DNA of 41,372 bases, taken from a virus. The translations under genes were made by a program, and so were the position numbers. Location of the stretch: positions 1-41,372 of IMG/VR virus record IMGVR_UViG_3300032286_000420; one strand, given 5' to 3'. How positions within the stretch are numbered: position 1 is the first letter of the stretch; every line of letters begins with the position of its first letter. Shown here piece by piece: positions 1 through 8,496 of the stretch. The notes under the pieces are model-generated. The model did not search any database. It saw nothing but the letters and a program-made list of their open reading frames with translations, and was not told the DNA's origin.

Positions 1-123
1 CAGCGGGTGGTGATGATGTTTGCGGCGCAGACGGGCAAGACCGAGAGCGGGAGCAACTGGCTCGGATACGTCATTGACCACGCAGCCGGCCCGATGTTGC
101 TTGTCCAGCCCACGGTCGAGATG
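1..123. repeat. Left copy of the 123-bp terminal direct repeat (circular overlap)
   Basis: Identical to 41250-41372. It lies inside the terminase gene, whose frame is continuous across the join. This fits an assembly overlap of a circular or permuted molecule better than a biological terminal repeat. Confidence 0.95.
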
Positions 124-1689
124 GCAAAGAGGCTGAGCAAGCAGCGGCTCGAAAGTCTGATCACCGAGACGCCGTGCCTGGCGGCCAAGATCGCACCGAG
201 CCGCAGCCGTGACAGCGGCAACACGATGTTTGCAAAGGAGTTCCCTGGCGGGATGATGCTGCTCACCGGGGCCAACTCGGCGACGGGTCTGCGCTCGACA
301 CCGTGCCGGTACATCTTCTGCGATGAGATCGACGCCTTCCCGACGGATGTGGACGGCGAGGGCGACCCGGTGAGCTTGGCGGAGAAGCGGGCCACCACGT
401 TTGCGCGACGCAAGATCCTGCTCACCAGCACCCCGACGGTGAAAGATTTCAGCCGGATCGAGGCCGAGTATCAGCGCAGCGATCAGCGGCGGTTCTATGT
501 GCCGTGCCCGAGCTGCGGGGAGATGCAGTGGATGAAGTGGCCGCAGTTGAAGTGGGAGAAGAACGACCCGGCCACGGCGGCCTATGAGTGCGAACACTGC
601 CGCGAGCGGTTCGCGGAGATCCACAAGCCAGCACTGTTACGGCAGGGCGAATGGCGAGCGACGGCACCAAGCGACGGCAAGACGGCTGGCTACCAGCTGT
701 CGGGGCTTTACAGCCCGCTGGGCTGGCTGAGCTGGGCCGACATGGTGGACGACTTCCTGCGGGCCAAGACCGACGCGCCGATGCTGAAGTCGTTTGTGAA
801 CACGCGGCTGGCTGAGACCTGGGAGGAGGACTTCGCCAGCAAGGTGAGCTCGGATGCGCTGCTGCAGCGGTGCGAGCCGTATCCAGCTGGCAGGCTGCCG
901 GATGGTGCGTTGGCGGTGACGATTGGCGTGGACGTGCAGGGTGGTGGCGGATCGGCTGGCGACCGACTGGCGGTGAGCGTATGGGCGTGGGGCCGGGAGG
1001 AAGAGGGCTGGCTGATCGACCACCAGGAGATCTTCGGCGACCCGTGCCGGCCGGAGGTGTGGAAGCAGCTGGATGTGCTTGTGCTGCACCAGTGGGAGCA
1101 CGCTGGGGGCGGCAAGCTGCGCGCGGACGTGGTGTGCGTTGACTCGGGCGGCCACGCGACCGCGGAGGTTTACCAGTACGCCAGGGAGCGCGCTGGTGCG
1201 GGTGTGATCGCGATCAAGGGCCAGAGCCAGCGTGGCAAGGCGCCGATCGGCAAGGCGAGCAAGGTGGACATCAACGCGCAGGGCCGGACGCTGAAGCGCG
1301 GCGCGCAGGTGTTTCCGGTGGGTGGCGACACGATCAAGACGACGCTGTTCGGGCGGCTGAAGCACAACGAACGCGGGCCGGGCTATCTGCACTTCCACGC
1401 GCAGACGGGCGGCGAGTATTTCGAGCAGTTGACGGCGGAGAAGCAGGCGCTGCGGTACGTGAAGGGCTTCCCGGTGCGGGAATGGGTGAAGAAACCAAGC
1501 GCCCGGAACGAGGCGCTGGACTGCCTGGTCTACGCATATGCAGCGGTACATCGGCTGTATCAGCGGTACGACCGCAGAACAATTTGGGATCAGCTGGAGA
1601 AGCGTCTGGAGAAACCGGATGCCGGGGCACGCAAGCCGCGCCTAAGATCGGAGAAAGCCGCGGCGTCGGCATTCGTCCGCAACTGGTGA
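1..1689 (+). CDS. terL: Terminase large subunit, GpA family (3' part, continues from window end)
   Basis: ATP-driven DNA packaging motor and nuclease that docks on the portal. The open frame enters at base 1 without a start; the first 62 codons lie at 41064-41249, giving 624 aa in all (lambda gpA is about 640). Visible in full-length numbering: a Walker A-like AAQTGKT around K75, a Walker B/DEID box (FCDEIDAFP) near residue 170, a zinc-ribbon pair CPSC...CEHC after the ATPase core, and nuclease-type acidic motifs GVDVQGGG near 373 and CVDSGG further on. A gpW-like gene follows after 4 bases. Identity is firm. Confidence 0.95.
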   Translation, partial: QRVVMMFAAQTGKTESGSNWLGYVIDHAAGPMLLVQPTVEMAKRLSKQRLESLITETPCLAAKIAPSRSRDSGNTMFAKEFPGGMMLLTGANSATGLRSTPCRYIFCDEIDAFPTDVDGEGDPVSLAEKRATTFARRKILLTSTPTVKDFSRIEAEYQRSDQRRFYVPCPSCGEMQWMKWPQLKWEKNDPATAAYECEHCRERFAEIHKPALLRQGEWRATAPSDGKTAGYQLSGLYSPLGWLSWADMVDDFLRAKTDAPMLKSFVNTRLAETWEEDFASKVSSDALLQRCEPYPAGRLPDGALAVTIGVDVQGGGGSAGDRLAVSVWAWGREEEGWLIDHQEIFGDPCRPEVWKQLDVLVLHQWEHAGGGKLRADVVCVDSGGHATAEVYQYARERAGAGVIAIKGQSQRGKAPIGKASKVDINAQGRTLKRGAQVFPVGGDTIKTTLFGRLKHNERGPGYLHFHAQTGGEYFEQLTAEKQALRYVKGFPVREWVKKPSARNEALDCLVYAYAAVHRLYQRYDRRTIWDQLEKRLEKPDAGARKPRLRSEKAAASAFVRNW

Positions 1690-1693
1690 AGCC

Positions 1694-2266
1694 GTGAACA
1701 TCCCCGCGCAAATCCGAGCCGGTGACACGGTGAAATGGCGCGAGGTTGCGAGCCGCGACAACCTCGGCAACCCGATCAGCAGCAGCGACGGCTGGGCGCT
1801 CTACTACTACCTGCGGACCAACACCGCGAGCGAAGGCGCCACGGTGACGGGTGCGGCCTATGGCACCGGGTGGGAGTTCACGATCGCGCAGGCCACCAGC
1901 GCCGCGTTTGATGCCGGCAGCTGGTATTGGCAGGCTGAAGCGCGCAACAGCGGCGTGCATGTGACGATTGGCGCCGGACAGCTCGAGGTGCTGCCTGGGC
2001 TGAGCTACACGGGCACCCCTGGCGCGTTCGATGGCCGCAGCCAGGCGCAGAAAGACCTAGACGCGGTGCAGGCGGCGATCCGGGCGATGATCTCCGGCGG
2101 TGCTGTGGCCGAGTACACGATCGGCAACCGGCGGCTGAAGAAGCTGGAGATGGCCGATCTTCTTGCGCTGGAATCTAATCTGAAGGCCAGCGTGAAGCGC
2201 GAACAGGCCGCGCAGCTGCAGGCCAACGGCCTGGGCAATCCCCACAACCTCTTCGTGCGCTTCTGA
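1694..2266 (+). CDS. Head-tail connector with C-terminal gpW-like domain
   Basis: A 190-aa protein from a GTG start 4 bases after terL. The C-terminal 65 residues look like lambda gpW: a helix (VQAAIRAMISGGAV), a short beta hairpin (EYTIGNRRLKKLE), then a second helix (DLLALESNLKASVKREQ). The position between terminase and portal is that of lambda W. The first ~120 residues are beta-rich (GWALYYYL, SWYWQAEA) and have no counterpart in the 68-residue lambda protein, so this looks like a fusion. The stop overlaps the portal start by one base (TGATG). The gpW call rests on pattern and position. Confidence 0.65.
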   Translation: MNIPAQIRAGDTVKWREVASRDNLGNPISSSDGWALYYYLRTNTASEGATVTGAAYGTGWEFTIAQATSAAFDAGSWYWQAEARNSGVHVTIGAGQLEVLPGLSYTGTPGAFDGRSQAQKDLDAVQAAIRAMISGGAVAEYTIGNRRLKKLEMADLLALESNLKASVKREQAAQLQANGLGNPHNLFVRF

Positions 2267-3858
2267 TGGGCATCCGATCCTCGATCCTCGGCTGGCTACA
2301 GCGCGGCACCGCTGAGCCAGCCCCTGCACCACGGCGGCGGATGTATCAGGGCGCCATGGTCAGCCGGCTGACTAGCGACTGGGTGACGGGCGGCTCCAGT
2401 GCCGATGCCGAGATCAAGGGCAGCCTGCCGAGATTACGCAACCGCTCGCGGCAGCTGGTGCGCGACAACGACTACGCGCGGCAGGCTATCCGCGCGGTGA
2501 AAAACAACGTGATTGGCACCGGCATCAAGATGCAGGCGCAGGTGCGGATGGTGCGCGGTGGTGGCCGCCTGGACCAGCCGGTGAACGATGCGATCGAGAA
2601 TGCGTGGAAGGTCTGGAGCAAGAAGCAGCACTGCCACACCGGCGGCCGGCTGAGCTGGCATGACATGGAGCGCCTGGTGGTCGGCGCGATGGCCGAGTCG
2701 GGTGAGGTGTTCCTGCGCAAGGTGCGGCAGCCGTTCGGCGGCGGGAAGGTGCCGTTTGCGCTGGAGGTGATCGAGTCGGATCTGCTGGACGACACCTACA
2801 CGGGCAAGAGCACGATCGACGGCAACGAGTGGCGGATGGGGGTCGAGTGCGACCGCTGGGGCCGGCCGGTGCAGTACGCATTCCTGAAGAAACACCCAGG
2901 CGATGCGCCATTCCAGGGGCCGTCTGGTGCGCGCCACCAGCTGATCCCGGCCAGCGAGATCATCCACCTCTACCTGATGGATAGGCCCGGCCAGACCCGG
3001 GGCGTGCCGATGCTGGCGACCGCGATCCAGCGGCTGCACCACCTAGCGGGCTACGAGGAGGCGGAAGTGATCCGCAGCCGGGCATCGAGTGCGCTGATGG
3101 GCTTCATTGAGTCACCCGAGGGCGAGCTGCAGGGCGATGAGGTGGTGGATGGCGAGCGGGTGTCGAATTTCGAGCCCGGCGTCTTCAAGTATTTGGCGCC
3201 CGGCGAGAAGGTGACGGTGCCCCAGCTGGACGCACCGGATGGACAGTTTGAGCCGTTCCTGCGGGCGATGCTGCGGGGCATGGCGGCCGGCGTGGGGTGC
3301 AGCTACGAGAGCATTTCGCGCGATTTCTCTCAGACGAACTACTCCAGTAGCCGGCTGTCGCTGCTCGAGGATCGCGATCACTGGCGCGCGCTGCAGCAGT
3401 TCCTGATCGAGAACCTGCACCAGCCGGTGTTCGAGGCATGGCTGGAGATGGCGGTGCTTGGCGGTGCGCTGAACCTGCCGTTCTACGAGACCGATCCAGA
3501 GCGCTACCGGGCAATCCGGTGGATGCCCCGTGGCTGGGCATGGGTGGATCCGGCCAAGGAGGTGCAGGCCTACAAGGACGCAGTGCGCTGCGGCTTCAAG
3601 ACGCTGGGCGAGGTGGTGGCCGAGCAGGGCGGCGACCTCGAGGAGCTGCTGATGGCCCGGGCAGCTGAGCTCGCAATGACGGATGACCTCGACCTGACCT
3701 TCGACACCGACCCGCATGAGGTGAACGCCTCAGGCACGCAGCAGGCGGGCGATGTGACCGAGGACCAGGCCGTGGAGATGGACCCGGCGAGTGATGCGGC
3801 TTCGACGGACAATAATGGACAAGACAACACCGAGGGCACCGATGGACCTATCGCGTGA
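2266..3858 (+). CDS. Portal protein, lambda gpB-like
   Basis: The dodecameric ring at the capsid vertex through which DNA passes. At 530 aa it matches lambda gpB (533). It begins with a basic segment, then RQLVRDNDYARQAIRAVKNNVIGTG, characteristic of the lambda-type portal family, with FSQTNYSSSRLSLLEDRDHW about two thirds along, a conserved stretch in the same family. The acidic, low-complexity C-terminus (about residue 480 on) overlaps the protease-capsid gene. ATG at 2266 shares one base with the preceding stop. Confidence 0.92.
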   Translation: MGIRSSILGWLQRGTAEPAPAPRRRMYQGAMVSRLTSDWVTGGSSADAEIKGSLPRLRNRSRQLVRDNDYARQAIRAVKNNVIGTGIKMQAQVRMVRGGGRLDQPVNDAIENAWKVWSKKQHCHTGGRLSWHDMERLVVGAMAESGEVFLRKVRQPFGGGKVPFALEVIESDLLDDTYTGKSTIDGNEWRMGVECDRWGRPVQYAFLKKHPGDAPFQGPSGARHQLIPASEIIHLYLMDRPGQTRGVPMLATAIQRLHHLAGYEEAEVIRSRASSALMGFIESPEGELQGDEVVDGERVSNFEPGVFKYLAPGEKVTVPQLDAPDGQFEPFLRAMLRGMAAGVGCSYESISRDFSQTNYSSSRLSLLEDRDHWRALQQFLIENLHQPVFEAWLEMAVLGGALNLPFYETDPERYRAIRWMPRGWAWVDPAKEVQAYKDAVRCGFKTLGEVVAEQGGDLEELLMARAAELAMTDDLDLTFDTDPHEVNASGTQQAGDVTEDQAVEMDPASDAASTDNNGQDNTEGTDGPIA

Positions 3859-5728
3859 TCTTGAAGGGCAGCTACTGAAGCGCGCCGCAGTCGCTGACTT
3901 CACGGTCAGCGAAGACGAGCGCACTATTGAGTTCCCCTTCTCTTCTGAATACCCCGTTGCCCGTTACTTCGGGAACGAGATCCTGGCCCACACGCGCGAA
4001 GCGGTGGATCTGGCTCGCCTTGAGGATGGCGCGCCGCTGCTATTCAACCACGATCCGGCCCGGGTGATTGGTGTGGTCGAGCGTGCCTGGATCGACGGCA
4101 AGAAAAAGCGCGGCTACGTGGCCGTGAAGTTCAGCCGCAATGCTTTCGCTCAGGAAGTATTGGCCGACGTGAAAGACGGCGTGCTGCGCAATGTGTCGGT
4201 CGGCTACCAGATCGGCGACATGGAACAACGCGGCGAAGACTTCGTAGCGACTCGCTGGAGTCCTTACGAAGTGAGCGTGGTTAGCATACCTGCAGACCCA
4301 ACGGTCGGCGTCGGGCGTGCTCTCGACGCTCAACCTGCGGCCCCCGCCGCAACTCCAACCCCCCAACCAGAACCTGAGGTTCCGATGGACAACACCCCTG
4401 ACATCTCAGCGGTGCGGGCTGAAGCGGCTGCCGAGGCTGCTAAGGCTGAGCGCGCTCGCATCGCCGGCATTTCTGCCCTGACTGAGAAGCACGGCATGGC
4501 CGATCTCGGTCGCCAGCTGATCGAAGGCGGCCGCAGCCTCGATGAAGCCCGCGCTGCTGTGCTCGACAAACTTGGCATCAAGCCCGTCGAGACCGTGGCC
4601 CCCGTTGAGATGGCCGCTCAAGAGCGGGCCGGATACAGCATCACCGCTGGCATCCGCGCCATGCTGACCGGCGACTGGTCCAGCCGCGAAGCTGGCCTGG
4701 TGCGTGACCTCTCTCGCGAAGTGGAGAAATCCGGCATTGCCAAGACCACCGAGCGGAGCTTCTTCGTTCCCTTCTCGGCTCTGAGCCAACGCGCCACCTA
4801 CGTGACCTCGGGCGCCACCACCGGTGGCAACCTGGTTGCCACTGACCTGATGGCCGACGAGTTCATCGAGTTTCTCCGCAACAATGCGGTGATGCTCCAG
4901 CTGGGCGTGCGCACCATGCCCGGCCTGGTGGGCAACGTGGCGATCCCCCGTCGTTCCGGCGTGGCTTCGACCTACTACCTCAGCAGCCAGACCACCGCGA
5001 TCACCCAGTCGGAATCGACTTTCGATCAGGTGACTCTGGCGCCCAAGAACCTGGCTGCCCTTTCCAAGTACAGCCGCCAGACCCTGCTGCAGGGCACCCC
5101 TGGCATCGAGGAGCTGGTGCGTCGTGACCTGACCGATGGCATCAACCTCGCCATCGACCTCGGCATCATGAACGGCTCCGGCTCCAGCGGCCAGCCCACC
5201 GGCATCATGCAGACCTCCGGCATCGGCTCGGTGGCCATGGGCACCAACGGCGGCGCTGTGACCCTGGAGAAGGTGGTGGATCTTGAAGCTGCCGTGATGA
5301 ACGTCAACGGTGCCGTCAACCCCGGCAACGTGGCCTACCTCACCAACTACAAGGTGCTTGCAGCCCTGAAGAAACTGCGCGCTGGCGGTTCTACCACTGG
5401 CGACGGCCCCTTCCTGTTCAACGCTGATGCAGCCCGCATCGGCCGCGGCCCGACCCCCGGCACCCTGAACGGCTACCCTCTGGCCGCCACCAACCAGGTG
5501 CCCAGCACCCTGACCAAGGGCAGCAGCAGCGGCGTCTGCTCCGCTCTGCTGATGGGCGACTTCAGCCAGGCCATCGTTGGCTTCTGGGGCAATGGCCTTG
5601 AGATCACCGTGGGTGAGGACCAGGACGACTTCAGCAAGGCTCTGACCAGCGTTCGCGGCATCGTCACCTATGACGTGGCCGTGCGCGATCCCAAGAGCTT
5701 CGCCGCCATCCTGGACATCACCACCTGA
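3842..5728 (+). CDS. Prohead protease - major capsid protein fusion (HK97 fold)
   Basis: One frame encodes an HK97-type (U35) prohead protease followed by an HK97-fold major capsid protein, 628 aa from ATG 3842. That start has GAGGG 8 bases upstream; in-frame starts further upstream (3815, 3794) would lie inside the portal gene. The protease part (to about residue 165) shows LLFNHDP with the likely catalytic His and LRNVSVGY with the likely Ser. A Pro-rich linker (about 165-182) leads to a helical, scaffold-like segment rich in Ala/Glu, then the capsid domain from about residue 280 (TTGGNLVATDL, GSGSSGQPTGIM). An internal ATG at 4385 has a perfectly spaced GAGG. The gene ends in tandem stops TGA-TAG and is followed by a terminator. 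Confidence 0.92.
   Translation: MDLSRDLEGQLLKRAAVADFTVSEDERTIEFPFSSEYPVARYFGNEILAHTREAVDLARLEDGAPLLFNHDPARVIGVVERAWIDGKKKRGYVAVKFSRNAFAQEVLADVKDGVLRNVSVGYQIGDMEQRGEDFVATRWSPYEVSVVSIPADPTVGVGRALDAQPAAPAATPTPQPEPEVPMDNTPDISAVRAEAAAEAAKAERARIAGISALTEKHGMADLGRQLIEGGRSLDEARAAVLDKLGIKPVETVAPVEMAAQERAGYSITAGIRAMLTGDWSSREAGLVRDLSREVEKSGIAKTTERSFFVPFSALSQRATYVTSGATTGGNLVATDLMADEFIEFLRNNAVMLQLGVRTMPGLVGNVAIPRRSGVASTYYLSSQTTAITQSESTFDQVTLAPKNLAALSKYSRQTLLQGTPGIEELVRRDLTDGINLAIDLGIMNGSGSSGQPTGIMQTSGIGSVAMGTNGGAVTLEKVVDLEAAVMNVNGAVNPGNVAYLTNYKVLAALKKLRAGGSTTGDGPFLFNADAARIGRGPTPGTLNGYPLAATNQVPSTLTKGSSSGVCSALLMGDFSQAIVGFWGNGLEITVGEDQDDFSKALTSVRGIVTYDVAVRDPKSFAAILDITT
4367..4387 (+). promoter_or_regulatory. 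Probable internal ribosome binding site and start for separate capsid protein
   Basis: GAGG at 4376-4379 lies 5 bases before an in-frame ATG at 4385, exactly at the end of the Pro-rich linker between protease and scaffold/capsid parts. Initiation here would give a 447-aa scaffold-capsid polypeptide without the protease. The 15-mer CCAGAACCTGAGGTT (4367-4381) recurs at 9307-9321 just before the tail-tube start. Confidence 0.5.
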
Positions 5729-5735
5729 TAGGAGC

Positions 5736-5761
5736 GGGGGCGGGCAACCGCCCCCTTTTTT
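5736..5761 (+). terminator. Intrinsic terminator after the capsid gene
   Basis: Perfect 8-bp stem GGGGGCGG/CCGCCCCC closed by a GCAA tetraloop and followed by six T (5756-5761). It begins 8 bases after the capsid stop and ends 4 bases before the next ATG, so it sits inside the virion operon. Confidence 0.9.
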
Positions 5762-5765
5762 ACTC

Positions 5766-5960
5766 ATGAAGGTTCTCATAGAAATCGACTGCGCTGCTCG
5801 GGGTGAATACCTCGAGGCTGGCAAGGTCTACGAGCTGGATAGCAACGTGGCAGCCGAGCTGCTGCGCATTGGTCGCGCCATTGAGGCGCCGGCCGAGGAG
5901 CCCAAGCCGAAGGCAACCCGCAAGGTGAAGCCGGACGTTGCGGCTACCATTGAGCAATGA
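5766..5960 (+). CDS. Small virion-region protein, function unknown
   Basis: A 64-aa protein beginning MKVLIEIDC. A short beta-like N-terminus and a helix (NVAAELLRIGRAIEA) are followed by a Lys/Pro/Ala-rich tail (about residues 40-58). The pattern of an N-terminal 'G..Y.L....A..L...G.A' with a basic tail is common among small proteins just after capsid genes in siphoviruses, but I cannot name a family. The start lies 4 bases after the terminator T-run, so its mRNA must come from read-through or a promoter hidden in the capsid gene. Confidence 0.75.
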   Translation: MKVLIEIDCAARGEYLEAGKVYELDSNVAAELLRIGRAIEAPAEEPKPKATRKVKPDVAATIEQ

Positions 5961-5974
5961 TTGGAGCATGACCG

Positions 5975-6307
5975 ATGCCGCTGGGTGACATTGCAGCATT
6001 CGATGTTCAGAGCCTGACGACTCTGACGGCCGCTGGTGTGACCAGTGGCATTGAGGTGTACGCCACCGCGGTGACCTTCCAGGTGAGCGTGAGCAGCATC
6101 GGCACCAATGTGGTGCTGCGATTTGAGGCCAGCTTGGATGACACCAGCTACTTCAACCTGGACCAGTCTGGGGCTGACACAACGATCACCGCCAACGGCA
6201 CCTATGGCTTTGCATTGAGTGGTTGCCCGGTGCGTTACATCCGGCTGCGCCTTGTGAGCCTGAGCGGCGGCACGCCTAGCGTGGCCTGTAAAGCCGGAGC
6301 GCTTTAA
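5975..6307 (+). CDS. Virion-region protein, possible capsid decoration or spike base
   Basis: A 110-aa protein with GGAG 8 bases before ATG 5975. The sequence is beta-rich (EVYATAVTFQVSVSSIGTNVVLRFEASLDDTSYFNL) and resembles small jelly-roll-like phage proteins found after the capsid gene, including the F.AS.DG..W.... pattern. It lies between the capsid and the large spike/fibre gene, which suggests an accessory head protein. The role is inferred from position and composition only. Confidence 0.7.
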   Translation: MPLGDIAAFDVQSLTTLTAAGVTSGIEVYATAVTFQVSVSSIGTNVVLRFEASLDDTSYFNLDQSGADTTITANGTYGFALSGCPVRYIRLRLVSLSGGTPSVACKAGAL

Positions 6308-6310
6308 GTC

Positions 6311-8218
6311 ATGGCTCGCAATCTGACCACTGGATTGCAGCGCGGTCTGCAACGCAGGTTGCGGCCTGGGCTTGGCGGCGGTGATTTATTCACGATTGCT
6401 GCGCTCGATCTCAATTTTGCGCGCTACAAAAACCTCGACCCCCGGATCACCCACACCCGCGCCAGCTCCGCCACGTTTGTGGACAGCTCCGGGGTGTTGC
6501 GGTCGGCGGTGACGAACCTTAAAACGTTCAGCGATGCAATCCTTGTTGCAAATGCTTACGGCGCAACAAATTCAACACTTACAACCGCCAGCATTGCAAA
6601 CCCATTTGGCGGAACTACTGCGTCTCTATTCACGCTAAATGTTGGCGCAAATACTGGTAATAATACAGATGGTTTTAATTTTGGAAGCGGAGTTACGCTT
6701 ACCAACTTAACTCAACATACTCAGTCTTTATTTGTTAAACCCTCTGGCGCTACTATTTTGAGATTGCGCAGCAATACGACAGGTTTAACTGTTGATTTTA
6801 CATTGACTGGCAACGGTACGGCACCAAGCCCTTCTGCCGACTTACAAGCCGCCTTTATTGTTCCTCTTGCAAACGGTTGGTATCGTGTTTCTTGGCTATT
6901 TACCACAACCACGTCTCCTGCTGGAAACCGTAGTGATGCTTGGACAATCAAAACCAACGTTGCTGACGGAACCAACGGTCTTTACGTGGTTGGCGCCCAA
7001 CTAGAGCAAGCGTCCACCGTCGGTGAGTACGTCCCCACCACCAGCGTCATCAACTCTGCCCCACGCTTTGACCACAACCCAACAACGGGTGAAAGCCTTG
7101 GCCTGCTGGTGGAAGAGGCGAGGACGAATTTGCTGCTGAGGAGTGAAGAGTTTGATGCCACTTGGACACCAAACGCGCTTCAAGCATTTGGTAGCGGATC
7201 AATTGCAAATGCTATTGCATCTTCTAGTGGCAGCATAACCGCTGATTTAATTACAGAAAATACAGCAAATAGTGAGCACAACGTTTCACAAACCATTACA
7301 GTTACCGTTAACACTGTTTATACTCTTTCGTGCTTTGCCAAAAAAGGAACACGGTCAATTTTGGCTATGTCGCCTACTTCTCCTGGGGTTGCAAATTATT
7401 ACACGCTTTTCAATCTAGATACTGGAGCTATTGTATATAATGAAACGGGCAATACGTCAACAATTACAGCTTTAGCTAACGGGTGGTATCGGTGTGTAAC
7501 TACAAGAACTACTGGAGCAGCGCAAGTTTTAAGTAATAATAAAATAGGAATTGCAAACAATGCTCTGTCTACTACTTACACCGGAGACGGCACCTCTGGC
7601 ATTTACATCTGGGGCGCCCAACTCGAAGCCGGAGCTTTTTCCACCTCCTACATCCCAACCACGTCCGCAACCGCAACCCGCGCCGCAGATGTGGCCAGCA
7701 TTACCGGGGCGAACTTTAGCTCCTGGTATAACCAGACGGAGGGAACCATAGAAGCTGATTTTGTCTGTGGATTCCAAGGTTCCTCTGTCCAGTCAACTTC
7801 TTCTTATGGTATTTGGGGCATTACCAATCCCAGCGTGGGTTCTTTTAACGGATACGGAAGTCGCCTGGTTGGAAATTCAAATGCCAGTGACAACATAAAT
7901 TCCCTATCCCGTTATGCGCCTGCGTCGCAAAACAATCAAGTCAATATTGGATTGTCTGCATTTTTAAATTACGGGCAAACTTATAAAACTGTATTTGCTT
8001 GGAATTCTTCTGTGATTGCTGGAACAAGTGCAGGCGCCACTGTTCAAACAAATACCAATAGTGCATTTGCAAACAATAGTGGCGTAACTCAACTTTTAAT
8101 TGGAAACCAAAACGTTGGCGGAAGTGGACCGTATCAGCTCAACGGCACCATCAAGCGCCTCACCTACTGGCCCACCTGCCTCAGCAACACCACCCTCCAG
8201 CAGATCACCCAACCATGA
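6311..8218 (+). CDS. Large head-spike/fibre-type protein with repeated beta-sandwich modules
   Basis: A 635-aa protein. The N-terminus carries NFARYKNLDPRITHTRASSATFVDSSG, a stretch I associate with phage head-spike or fibre proteins. Two modules follow that share the marks 'NGWYR', 'G(L/I)Y(V/I)(V/W)GAQLE' and 'Y(V/I)PT(T)S' (about residues 60-245 and 270-460), typical of carbohydrate-binding-like beta-sandwiches. The C-terminal ~170 residues look like a LamG/concanavalin-type domain (TEGTIEADFVCGF...). The middle of the gene is markedly AT-rich beside its GC-rich ends and neighbours, suggesting imported modules. Probably a receptor- or surface-binding virion fibre. Its stop overlaps the next start (ATGA). 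Confidence 0.8.
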   Translation: MARNLTTGLQRGLQRRLRPGLGGGDLFTIAALDLNFARYKNLDPRITHTRASSATFVDSSGVLRSAVTNLKTFSDAILVANAYGATNSTLTTASIANPFGGTTASLFTLNVGANTGNNTDGFNFGSGVTLTNLTQHTQSLFVKPSGATILRLRSNTTGLTVDFTLTGNGTAPSPSADLQAAFIVPLANGWYRVSWLFTTTTSPAGNRSDAWTIKTNVADGTNGLYVVGAQLEQASTVGEYVPTTSVINSAPRFDHNPTTGESLGLLVEEARTNLLLRSEEFDATWTPNALQAFGSGSIANAIASSSGSITADLITENTANSEHNVSQTITVTVNTVYTLSCFAKKGTRSILAMSPTSPGVANYYTLFNLDTGAIVYNETGNTSTITALANGWYRCVTTRTTGAAQVLSNNKIGIANNALSTTYTGDGTSGIYIWGAQLEAGAFSTSYIPTTSATATRAADVASITGANFSSWYNQTEGTIEADFVCGFQGSSVQSTSSYGIWGITNPSVGSFNGYGSRLVGNSNASDNINSLSRYAPASQNNQVNIGLSAFLNYGQTYKTVFAWNSSVIAGTSAGATVQTNTNSAFANNSGVTQLLIGNQNVGGSGPYQLNGTIKRLTYWPTCLSNTTLQQITQP

Positions 8219-8496
8219 CCTACTTCCTACGCTTCACCGACGAGCCCACTTGGACCTCAGCCGCAACCGCTGCTGGGTTCATCACGGATGACACCCTTGC
8301 CGCCTACACCCACGATCACGCGATTGACGTTGTTGGCACCATCACCCGTGGTGGTGAGTACGACCCTGAGACCGGCGACGTGATCGTTGCGCCAACCGTG
8401 CTCGATGGCTGGCACGTCAACTTTGCTGGGGCGCTTCCTGATGGGTGGGAGGAATTTGTGGTGACCCCTGCTGACCCGTATCGGGTGTTTGCGTGA
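8215..8496 (+). CDS. Conserved small phage protein, function unknown
   Basis: A 93-aa protein beginning MTYFLRFTDEPTW, coupled to the spike gene by an ATGA overlap at 8215-8218. It is acidic, with GEYDPETGDVIVAPTVLDGWHVNF in the middle. I have seen similar proteins beside phage fibre genes, where they may be an accessory or chaperone, but I cannot assign a function. Its stop overlaps the next ATG by one base. Confidence 0.75.
   Translation: MTYFLRFTDEPTWTSAATAAGFITDDTLAAYTHDHAIDVVGTITRGGEYDPETGDVIVAPTVLDGWHVNFAGALPDGWEEFVVTPADPYRVFA

Noticed and set aside
637-1551. 304-aa minus-strand frame opposite terminase
   Set aside because: Arg/His/Leu-rich shadow of terL with no ribosome site and no recognisable domain.
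4406-5824. Long open frame on the minus strand opposite the capsid gene
   Set aside because: A 472-aa reading, but it is low-complexity (Gly/His/Ala) as expected of the complement of a GC-rich coding frame, and the plus strand holds an unmistakable capsid gene.
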